64,000 nucleotides of DNA. It comes from CAZSBG01 sp964605145. GTDB lineage: Bacteria > Zhuqueibacterota > Zhuqueibacteria > Thermofontimicrobiales > Thermofontimicrobiaceae. The stretch spans positions 33,392 through 97,391 of the forward strand of contig CAZSBG010000008.1 of assembly GCA_964605145.1 (NCBI GenBank). Direction: 5' to 3'. The translations under genes and the position numbers were made by a program. The notes below the pieces were generated by a model that was not told where the DNA came from, searched no databases, and worked only from the letters and a program-made list of their open reading frames with translations. Below, one piece after another: positions 19,137 to 26,441 of this stretch; positions within the stretch are counted from its first letter, which is position 1; the number at the start of each line of letters is the position of its first letter.

Positions 19137-19616
19137 ATGCTACAGATTGGGGAGCTCGCACCTGATTTTTCATTGCCAAATCAGGATAACGCGATCGTCC
19201 GTTTGTCCGAATACTCGGGAAAAAAAGTCGTTGTCTATTTCTATCTAAATGATGATATGCCCGGTTGTACCAAACAAGCGTGTTCGTTCCGAGATCGATA
19301 CCTGGATTTTCAAAAGAGGGAGATTGAAATTCTTGGTATCAGTTGCGATTTGCCGAATTCACATAAATCATTTATTGATAAATTTAATTTGCCTTTTCAA
19401 CTGTTGAGTGATTCAGATACTAAAATTGCGAATAAATGGGGGGTATACGGTGAAAAAAAAGTCTATGGCAGAAAATTTATGGGAATTCACAGAACAACGT
19501 TCATTATCGATGAACAGGGAAGGGTAGCGCATGTATTTAAAAAAGTGACTCCCTCCACCCATGCGCGCGATGTCTTGAATAAACTGGACGTCTTAATGAA
19601 ATCAGAACTTAATTGA
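19137..19616 (+). CDS. bcp: Peroxiredoxin, Bcp/PrxQ type, with substituted active-site residues
   Basis: A 160-residue AhpC/TSA-fold protein starting at ATG 19137, since GGAGG (19126-19130) lies six bases upstream; an upstream ATG at 19110 is unlikely. The peroxidatic and resolving cysteines appear in PGCTKQAC, with the four-residue separation typical of Bcp. The family signature P-x3-T-x2-C is changed here to L-x3-M-x2-C (YLNDDMPGC): the conserved Pro and Thr are Leu (CTA) and Met (ATG), each one C-to-T change from the normal codon. The Arg in HRTTFIID is kept. The enzyme would reduce peroxides via thioredoxin, but activity is doubtful with these substitutions. Confidence 0.85.
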   Translation: MLQIGELAPDFSLPNQDNAIVRLSEYSGKKVVVYFYLNDDMPGCTKQACSFRDRYLDFQKREIEILGISCDLPNSHKSFIDKFNLPFQLLSDSDTKIANKWGVYGEKKVYGRKFMGIHRTTFIIDEQGRVAHVFKKVTPSTHARDVLNKLDVLMKSELN

Positions 19617-19723
19617 TATAATATGTTCGTCAACAGGAAAATGTTTGATTTGTGGCACAGCGTGGTTTTAAACAAAAGATCAATTCATCTGAAATTGGAA
19701 ATCATGAGTGGAGGCCTTTGCTA

Positions 19724-20401
19724 ATGGATATTAAGATCATGGTGATTGAGGACGATCCTGACATTAGTGAAATTTTGGAATACAATCTCCAGCAGGAAGG
19801 TTATGAAGTGGTCGTCTGTGATGATGGGGAGAAAGCTCTCGATTTAATTCAAAAAAATCCACCTACACTGCTCCTCCTTGATTTGATGCTCCCCGGCAAA
19901 AATGGTTTGGAAATTACCCGTGCGGTCAGAAAGGACGAGCGCACCTATAACATACCAATTATTATGATCACTGCCCGGTCTGAAGAAATGGATGTATTGC
20001 AGGGTCTCGAACTGGGCGCGGATGATTATATCACAAAACCGTTTCGGCCAAAAGAAGTCATAGCGCGGGTCAAAGCCATGCTTCGGCGTCATCATCGGGA
20101 TGATGATAAAATGTACCAGTTGGGTAAGTTGAATGTCAATTTTTCCAAGCACCAGGTTTCCGTTGGAGACGAGATTCTGGATTTAACGCCAAAAGAATTT
20201 TTGTTGCTTAAAGCGCTCATTCAGGCAAACGGCAGGGTGCTCTCCCGAGATCAGTTGCTGGACCAGGTCTGGGGCTATGATTATTACGGAGACCCTCGCA
20301 CCGTAGATGTCCACATCAGAAGATTGCGTAAAAAACTGGATCAATGGGCAAATGTGGTTGAAACGGTGAAGGGTTTCGGGTATCGTATTAAATTATCCTG
20401 A
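19724..20401 (+). CDS. phoB: Response regulator, PhoB-like (OmpR family)
   Basis: A 225-residue regulator. The receiver domain has acidic residues IEDD near residue 10, phospho-acceptor Asp53 (LLLLDLMLPG), Thr83 and Lys105. The C-terminal winged helix has LTPKEFLLLKALIQANGRVLSR and the recognition region RTVDVHIRRLRKKL. The start is ATG 19724, with GGAGG nine bases upstream. It is followed 163 nt later by a PhoR-like kinase, and Pho-box-like sites precede several genes in the next 13 kb, which supports a phosphate-starvation role. Naming as phoB rests on this context as well as on similarity. Confidence 0.85.
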   Translation: MDIKIMVIEDDPDISEILEYNLQQEGYEVVVCDDGEKALDLIQKNPPTLLLLDLMLPGKNGLEITRAVRKDERTYNIPIIMITARSEEMDVLQGLELGADDYITKPFRPKEVIARVKAMLRRHHRDDDKMYQLGKLNVNFSKHQVSVGDEILDLTPKEFLLLKALIQANGRVLSRDQLLDQVWGYDYYGDPRTVDVHIRRLRKKLDQWANVVETVKGFGYRIKLS

Positions 20402-20564
20402 TCTGTTTTCGCCGGAATATCAGAAAACGACAATTGAATTTCGATGGTCAGACCATTCGATTGCCGTATATCAAATTCTGGATTTCCGGGATTGACTGCG
20501 TTTTTTCAAATCACGATTTGTCAGGTCTCCCCAAATATTCTGTAAATGATGAAGATAAAATGCC

Positions 20565-22349
20565 ATGTTTAAAAGATACCGATGGAATTTTGTATATGTT
20601 GTTTTAATTGTTTCAATTATCGGTTTTATCATTTTTGATTTAACACTGTATTTAAGTTTGAAAAGCTTTTTGTTCCAGCAAACATTCGACGAAACGCGCA
20701 TGAAAACCAATCTTGCCGTAAAGTTACTGGAGCAAAAAAATGTCAACTTACTGCATTCTGATTTCTCCGAATTGCTCGATCTGACCTCTCAAATACGCCG
20801 CATAGTCAACTCCCGTGTCACCATAATCGATTCAACCGGGACTGTGCTAATTGACTCGGATGTCCCTGATGATGAAGTGCCATCAATGGATAATCATATC
20901 GAAAGGCCTGAAGTGCAGGATGCAATTACAACAGGCTGGGGACAAAGTTATCGAAAAAGTGATACCATTCAAAGACACTTATTTTATACGGCTTTTCCAA
21001 TTCGACAGGATGGAAAAATAGTCGGTTTCCTCCGACTGGCATATTATGCCATTGGATTCGAAAAATCCATGAAGAAGTTATTGTATCTGATGGTTGCAGC
21101 CAATGTTATCGGTATGGCGACCCTTTTTGTCGCCGCGTTTTACCTTGGTTCAGTAGTCACACTCCCTATTTTGAAAATCGTTCGAACCGCAAAAACAATT
21201 GCGGCAGGAAATCTGGATCGCTCATTTCTTGTGAACAGAAAAGATGAAGTCGGCACTCTGGCTTCAATTTTGAATAAGCTGACAGACAAGTTGAAGAGTC
21301 AGATAAACCAGGTATCCAACGAACGATCCAAACTGCAGGATATTCTCATCAATCTGGATATTGGCATCATCGTCATTGATCAGGAGAAAAAAATACTGAA
21401 TGTCAATTCAGAAGTATTCCGAATTCTGGGATTACAGGGATTCGAAATCGAACAAAAAAATTTAATTGAAATACTCGGCGCTGAACCCTTGCTCACCGCT
21501 ATTGATAAAACGTTGAGTCAGGGTAAAAAAGAAAGCGGCGAGTTTGTTTGTGAACGGGATGAAAGGAAATCCTTCCTCAGTTATGTCATCACACCGTTTT
21601 TTCTATCCGGTGAAAAAGTGAATGGGGCGTTAATTCAGCTCCAGGATATTAGCGAGCTAAAAACTCTGGAAGCAATACGCAAAGATTTTGTCGCAAATGC
21701 ATCTCATGAGCTCAAAACACCATTGACTGCTATAATTGGATATGCAGATACCTTGCAAGAGGGAGCGGCTGAAAATCCTACCTCTCGTACTAAATTCATT
21801 CGGAAAATTCAGGAACAGGCACAGCGTCTTGAGTTCCTCGTGCAGGATTTGTTGATGTTGTCTAAAATGGAGCGGGAAGAGCCATTGCATCTTGAGCCCT
21901 GTCCCATTGATCCTATGCTGCGAGAGATTGTCGAGGATTTTAAGAGTAAATCCAGGAATAAAGAAATAGATATGAAGTTCATTGCGCCGGAAAATTTGTA
22001 TCTGCAAATGGATGAGGAAGCCATTCGGGTGGTGTTCAATAATCTGCTTGATAATGCAATTAAATACACGCCGAATAAAGGGGCTGTGCATATTCGTATC
22101 TCAGAACAAGCGGATGATAATGTAAAGATTGAGATTATTGATACCGGTATCGGCATCGAGCAAAAATATCATGATCGGATTTTTCAGCGATTTTACCGGG
22201 TAGATAAAGCACGATCGCGGGCTATCGGAGGCACCGGACTTGGGCTTGCCATTGTGAAACATATCATCGAACGACACGGCAGTAAAATATATGTGCAAAG
22301 CGAGGAGGGAAATGGGAGCAATTTCTGGTTCGAATTGAATAAAGCATGA
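20565..22349 (+). CDS. phoR: Sensor histidine kinase, PhoR-like
   Basis: A 594-residue membrane kinase. Two transmembrane helices (about 10-30 and 172-197) flank a periplasmic sensor domain. Then follow HAMP (about 198-250), a PAS domain (about 258-365), a DHp domain with FVANASHELKTPLTAIIGY (His381) and a HATPase domain with NNLLDNAIKYTPN and GGTGLGLAIVKHI. The HAMP-PAS-HisKA arrangement is that of PhoR/PhoP-type phosphate sensors. Together with the preceding phoB-like gene it forms a two-component system. The 163-nt gap may contain its own promoter. PhoU, which often gates PhoR, is encoded about 11.5 kb downstream. Confidence 0.85.
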   Translation: MFKRYRWNFVYVVLIVSIIGFIIFDLTLYLSLKSFLFQQTFDETRMKTNLAVKLLEQKNVNLLHSDFSELLDLTSQIRRIVNSRVTIIDSTGTVLIDSDVPDDEVPSMDNHIERPEVQDAITTGWGQSYRKSDTIQRHLFYTAFPIRQDGKIVGFLRLAYYAIGFEKSMKKLLYLMVAANVIGMATLFVAAFYLGSVVTLPILKIVRTAKTIAAGNLDRSFLVNRKDEVGTLASILNKLTDKLKSQINQVSNERSKLQDILINLDIGIIVIDQEKKILNVNSEVFRILGLQGFEIEQKNLIEILGAEPLLTAIDKTLSQGKKESGEFVCERDERKSFLSYVITPFFLSGEKVNGALIQLQDISELKTLEAIRKDFVANASHELKTPLTAIIGYADTLQEGAAENPTSRTKFIRKIQEQAQRLEFLVQDLLMLSKMEREEPLHLEPCPIDPMLREIVEDFKSKSRNKEIDMKFIAPENLYLQMDEEAIRVVFNNLLDNAIKYTPNKGAVHIRISEQADDNVKIEIIDTGIGIEQKYHDRIFQRFYRVDKARSRAIGGTGLGLAIVKHIIERHGSKIYVQSEEGNGSNFWFELNKA

Positions 22350-22440
22350 TGGGAAAACGGCACAGCCGGACAAGAGGAGAGTCTGTTCCAAATTTGAAGT
22401 TCAAATTTATTGTTCGACAGTTATTCTGCCAAATCACCAC

Positions 22441-23277
22441 TCACCTGGCAGAAATGTGCCAGAGAGGAATATAGCCCACATCCCTGACAATTTTTTGTCC
22501 TTCTTTCAATATAAAATCGATAAACAATTTAATATCGCCGCGCGGCGAATCAATTGTGTACAGATATAGGTATCGTATGATTGGATACGTGTCATTTCTG
22601 ACATTTTCTTCAATCGGTTCCACGCCGTCAATTTTGCAGTGAATAACATCTTCCCCATAGGCAAGTCCGCCGTATCCGATGGCTTCCTTATTGGCTTTCA
22701 CGGCGTTCACCATGGCCGTGGTGGAAGTGATGACCTGGGCAAACCGGCTGTAGGATTCCCCTTCCAGGACATGTTCTTTAAAATAAATAAACGTGCCGGA
22801 ATTCGGTGAACGTGTCAGCACCAGGATGGGGCTGTTTTCTCCGCCAACCTGATTCCAGTTTGTTATTTCTCCCCTGTAAATCCGGGATAATTGATTCATT
22901 GTTAAATTACGGACTGAGTTTTCGGGATGCACATAGATACTCAATGCGTCTTTGGCAACGAGAAAATTCATTCCAATTTTATTATAGCGTTCCGCCAGAA
23001 GCCGCGCTTCATCTGAACGCACCAGTCGAGACGCGGTGCAAATATCAGCTTTCCCTTCAATGAGCGCTTCGAATCCTTTTTGAGAACCTCCGCCTTCCAC
23101 ATAAATGGAGGTATTCGGGTGGATTTTCATGTACTCTTCTGCCCAGCGGGAGGCAAGAATGAGCATGGTGTCCGAACCTTTTAATCGAATGGTGCTCGTG
23201 CCGGGCGTCGAACGAAACCAGTGATTGCACCCAAAAGAAGTGATTAAAATAAGAATGATCGCGGTGATTTTTTTCAT
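22441..23277 (-). CDS. pstS: Phosphate-binding lipoprotein, PstS-like
   Basis: A 278-residue periplasmic binding protein with a lipoprotein signal (MKKITAIILILITSFGC). It has the PstS pattern: an early LKGSDTMLILASRWAEEY strand-helix, the phosphate-loop region GGGSQKGFEALIEGKADI, the RIYRGEITNWNQVGG motif and the SPNSGTFIYFKEHVL segment. It should bind phosphate for an ABC importer, but no pstC, pstA or pstB is in this window. An upstream ATG at 23304 would add nine residues. It follows the M28 peptidase gene after about 80 nt on the same strand, so both may be read from the phosphate-type promoter region near 25.2 kb. Confidence 0.8.
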   Translation of the reverse strand: MKKITAIILILITSFGCNHWFRSTPGTSTIRLKGSDTMLILASRWAEEYMKIHPNTSIYVEGGGSQKGFEALIEGKADICTASRLVRSDEARLLAERYNKIGMNFLVAKDALSIYVHPENSVRNLTMNQLSRIYRGEITNWNQVGGENSPILVLTRSPNSGTFIYFKEHVLEGESYSRFAQVITSTTAMVNAVKANKEAIGYGGLAYGEDVIHCKIDGVEPIEENVRNDTYPIIRYLYLYTIDSPRGDIKLFIDFILKEGQKIVRDVGYIPLWHISAR

Positions 23278-23359
23278 GCGAATTAATCCGTTACTGAGTC
23301 TCATCGAAAGTCAACATGAATTGATGAACTTATTTTATGATAGTTGATGTCATTGCAAT

Positions 23360-25018
23360 TCATCTTTTTTCAGCGATTGAGCGAAGCCTCGCGTTGATGT
23401 AAGGCGTCCCGGTGTTCCATTCGGGAAAATCTCGTTCATGTGCAAGATAATAACAAAAATTAAATATGACCTGGCAATGTTGCTGCGCCGCTTCAAAATT
23501 CATGAATTGGTTCAGGTCGTCAAATGGAGTGTGGTAAATATTCTCGGTCCATTGTACAATCCGTTGTAATGCGTGTTTTGGCGTTGATTCTTTGTAGTGC
23601 AATCCTTCAGCAATTAAAATTGATGGAATGCCTGCCTGGGCAAAGGCAATTTGATCGGATCGGGCAAACGATTCCACACGAAGAAACTGCGATGGCAAAG
23701 GAGATACAGTTATTCCCATAAATTTTGCAACTGTTTTCAGAGATTCACCCAGGGTTGAAAGTTCCTGTCCGACACCTACGACATCTGTGAACTCTTCGAA
23801 CATGGATAGACCATCGATGTTGATGTTGGCGATTGTTTTGTGCAGCGGTGCATAAGGGTGATCCAGGTAATATTTTGAGCCTAATAAACCTTTTTCTTCC
23901 CCGGTCGTCGCAAGAAAAATGATATGATGGAAAGGTCTGTCAGGCATCCTGGAAAACGCGCGTGCAATTTCGAGCAATGCACTCACGCCGACTGCATTAT
24001 CAAACACTCCGTTATAGATTGAATCACCTTTCACCGGATCTCCGATTCCCAGGTGATCATAATGGGCGGAAATAATCAGATAAGAATCGTCTGGTTTTTG
24101 AGCTTTGCCTTCCAACATGCCGAGGACGTTTCTGTCAAAGAACTCTCTTTCGATGAATTCACCTTTGAAAGACAGGCTTATATCCAGCGGAAAACTGCTG
24201 ATCATGTGACGCTGTTCCATTTCCAAAATCTGATTTAAGCTGTACGGTGCATTTTGAAATAACGTTTCTGCGGCAGCAGGATTCATCGCAATGCTGAGAT
24301 TGGCTGTCACTGAATAGGCCAGGGTCACATCTTCGAATGAAAATGTCTGAACCCAGGCATCCCAGCTTTTTGTTGCCAATTCCCCGGGGCTGGGTATTAA
24401 AATACTACCTCTGGCGCCCCTCGAAATTGCGATTCGCTGCTTTGATTCCGGGTAGGAATAAATCGTGGGATATCCGCCATTGAAATAGGCGGAATCGCTT
24501 GAAGGCGGCTCGCCTGATAAAAAAACGACAATTTTTCCGTCTACATCCTGTGACTGGTAATCGTTATAATCGAATTCCGGGGCAATTATCCCGTACCCGA
24601 CAAATACCAAAGGGAGCGGCTTGGGTATATAGGTTTGGGCGCCTGATTTGTAGAGCAGATAATCTTTTTTTACGGTGAATACGTATTCATTGCTGTCAGA
24701 GGAAATTTTGAGCTGCGATGTTTGAAGCGGGATGCCGCCATGCATGGGAACTGATTGAAAATAAGTATGATTATCTCCTATTGGAGTTAAATTGTAGACT
24801 GCCATTTTTCGAGCGATATATTCCGCTGCGAGCTTGCTGCCTTCGGTGCCGGTGCCTCGTCCTTTCAGCGAATCATTCCCAAGAAAAAAAACATGGTTTT
24901 TTAGAGAATCGTCCGATATATTACTTATAGGGGGTGACATATTTTCACCCGGATCGGCAAAACTATGATTACATGGAAATGTAAAAATAAAACATGCGAG
25001 TATTATGAGATAGTTCAC
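23360..25018 (-). CDS. Exported M28-family zinc aminopeptidase with PA domain
   Basis: A 552-residue exported protein with a GTG start and a signal peptide ending near HSFA|DP. After an N-terminal extension and a protease-associated segment it has the M28 metal-binding motifs: the His/Asp pair in ISAHYDHLG, the bridging Asp in NGVFDNAVGVSALLEIA, the Glu pair in TTGEEKGLLGS, an Asp in NINIDGLSMF and a final His in IYHTPFDDL. It should cleave N-terminal residues from peptides in the periplasm or outside. It is divergent from the PAP2 gene across a spacer containing a Pho-box-like triple repeat, and upstream of pstS. The start was chosen because the signal sequence begins immediately. Confidence 0.85.
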   Translation of the reverse strand: MNYLIILACFIFTFPCNHSFADPGENMSPPISNISDDSLKNHVFFLGNDSLKGRGTGTEGSKLAAEYIARKMAVYNLTPIGDNHTYFQSVPMHGGIPLQTSQLKISSDSNEYVFTVKKDYLLYKSGAQTYIPKPLPLVFVGYGIIAPEFDYNDYQSQDVDGKIVVFLSGEPPSSDSAYFNGGYPTIYSYPESKQRIAISRGARGSILIPSPGELATKSWDAWVQTFSFEDVTLAYSVTANLSIAMNPAAAETLFQNAPYSLNQILEMEQRHMISSFPLDISLSFKGEFIEREFFDRNVLGMLEGKAQKPDDSYLIISAHYDHLGIGDPVKGDSIYNGVFDNAVGVSALLEIARAFSRMPDRPFHHIIFLATTGEEKGLLGSKYYLDHPYAPLHKTIANINIDGLSMFEEFTDVVGVGQELSTLGESLKTVAKFMGITVSPLPSQFLRVESFARSDQIAFAQAGIPSILIAEGLHYKESTPKHALQRIVQWTENIYHTPFDDLNQFMNFEAAQQHCQVIFNFCYYLAHERDFPEWNTGTPYINARLRSIAEKR

Positions 25019-25190
25019 CAGACCTGATTCCTGTTTTTAAATTCTTTATTCGATAGTACATAATACTTTTTTATTTGGATAAAATCAACAATTTTTTGCA
25101 TGCATTGAAAATATTTTAAGTAATTTACGCGTTAATTGGTATCGAGCAAATTTTTTTTCTAACCTGGTAAATAAAGAATGATTCAAACAA

Positions 25191-25219
25191 GTTAACATGA
25201 TGTTCACATAGATGTCACA
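25191..25219. promoter_or_regulatory. Pho-box-like site, three half-sites at 11-bp period
   Basis: GTTAACA (25191-25197), GTTCACA (25202-25208) and TGTCACA (25213-25219) are separated by exactly four bases each. This is the PhoB box geometry (7-bp repeats, 4-bp spacers). A TATACG -10 candidate begins seven bases later, and the PAP2 start codon is 72 nt downstream. It also lies 173 nt from the divergent M28 gene. Confidence 0.65.
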
Positions 25220-25290
25220 TATTTTTTATACGTCGTACATTTTGTTGTAATTTTGTGATGCTAAATTTAGCCAAAATTTAAGGAGCAACA

Positions 25291-25818
25291 ATGTTTCGGG
25301 CGATTACATTGAATTTTTATCAGTTGGATATTCTTCTATTCAAGCAAATTTATCGATTGAACGGCAAGCGAATTATGGATGGTGTGTTTTATTATCTGAC
25401 TCGCTCGGGCGATGGATATTACTATGGTTTGGTGGCAATATTATTACTGGCGTTTGACATCCAAATCGGGAAGCAAGCGATTCTAATGATGTTTGCATCT
25501 TTTGCTATGGAATTGCCGGCACATTCCATCGCGAAAAAAACGGTGAAGCGCGTGCGGCCATTCGAAAAACTGGGTATTGTAAGTTTAGTCGCTCCGCCTG
25601 ATAAATACAGCTTTCCGTCAGGTCACACGGCCGCTGCATTTGTCATGGCCAATATATTGAGCGTATTCTTTCCTGCTTCTTTTTATCTCTTTTTTTTGTG
25701 GGCTTCTGCTGTTGGCGTTTCACGAATATATCTTGGCGTGCATTATCCCTCAGACATCGCGGCCGGGGCTGTGCTGGGATATGTATCATCTCAAATTGGA
25801 ATTTGGATTGTAGTGTAA
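25291..25818 (+). CDS. PAP2-superfamily membrane phosphatase
   Basis: A 175-residue integral membrane protein with all three PAP2 signature motifs in order: K-x6-R-P in KKTVKRVRPFE, PSGH in SFPSGHTAAAF, and S-R-x5-H-x3-D in SRIYLGVHYPSD. The motif residues form the phosphohistidine active site. The enzyme would dephosphorylate a lipid phosphate such as undecaprenyl pyrophosphate, phosphatidate or a phosphatidylglycerophosphate. A good AAGGAG precedes the ATG. The Pho-box-like repeat immediately upstream suggests induction in phosphate limitation, where phospholipid or lipid-phosphate turnover would release Pi. A strong terminator follows. Confidence 0.88.
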   Translation: MFRAITLNFYQLDILLFKQIYRLNGKRIMDGVFYYLTRSGDGYYYGLVAILLLAFDIQIGKQAILMMFASFAMELPAHSIAKKTVKRVRPFEKLGIVSLVAPPDKYSFPSGHTAAAFVMANILSVFFPASFYLFFLWASAVGVSRIYLGVHYPSDIAAGAVLGYVSSQIGIWIVV

Positions 25819-25870
25819 AAAAAGATTTGAATTTGACATAAGTGATCTCCTTTTACTAGTGATTCAAAAA

Positions 25871-25908
25871 AGCATTTCCGCCTGTTGGTGTTGAAATGCT
25901 TTTTTTTT
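25871..25908 (+). terminator. Intrinsic terminator after PAP2 gene
   Basis: AGCATTTC (25871-25878) pairs with GAAATGCT (25893-25900) around a 14-nt loop, followed by nine T. A preceding A-run makes it potentially bidirectional. Confidence 0.85.
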
Positions 25909-25970
25909 ATTCAGAAAAGACCAAAACATGTTACAGCCATCCGTATCCACGATTTAAATTCTTAATTTCA

Positions 25971-25999
25971 TTTTCATATTCCTGTCACATCCCTGTAAT
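25971..25999 (+). promoter_or_regulatory. Pho-box-like site, distal to the TonB receptor gene
   Basis: TTTTCAT (25971-25977), CTGTCAC (25982-25988) and CTGTAAT (25993-25999) are at exact 11-bp period. TACATT lies ten bases after the last half-site. The site is 443 nt upstream of the receptor start codon, so it may define a distal promoter or an unannotated transcript. The stretch 26016-26320 shows no gene. Confidence 0.5.
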
Positions 26000-26331
26000 T
26001 CTCACTCAGTACATTTAACCGCAACATGAAAAATCAATCATTTTTGGATACGTGTTTATGGCCCGTTTCTTCATTTAAAATGTTCTAAATTGAGCGATTA
26101 GCCATCAGCTCTAAAAAAAAATCAAACAGAAGCTTGACAAACTTTTTCACTTATATGGTGATTTTAATACTTCCTATTTTAAAGCCACTGTTATTTCTTT
26201 TGCTGATCGCTTCAGGCTGACCGCTTATTTTGGTATTAAAAATAAAAACATGCGCATATTGGTATGGTTTTAAAGTTCGACAAAAAGTCGACAGGCCAAC
26301 ATCGGGAATTTTAATTTAAATATAATACACC

Positions 26332-26349
26332 CGTAACATTTTTGTAACA
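26332..26349 (+). promoter_or_regulatory. Pho-box-like site, proximal to the TonB receptor gene
   Basis: CGTAACA (26332-26338) and TGTAACA (26343-26349) have a TTTT spacer. GATATT, a -10 candidate, begins nine bases later, and the receptor ATG is 92 nt downstream. The same heptamer pair recurs before the Na/Pi cotransporter. Confidence 0.6.
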
Positions 26350-26441
26350 TGCCATTCCGATATTTAGACGTCGAAATTGAGGGCCAATTAAGACAAATAG
26401 AGTAAGAGGGCTAATTTCAAAAAATTAAAGAGGTGTAAAAA

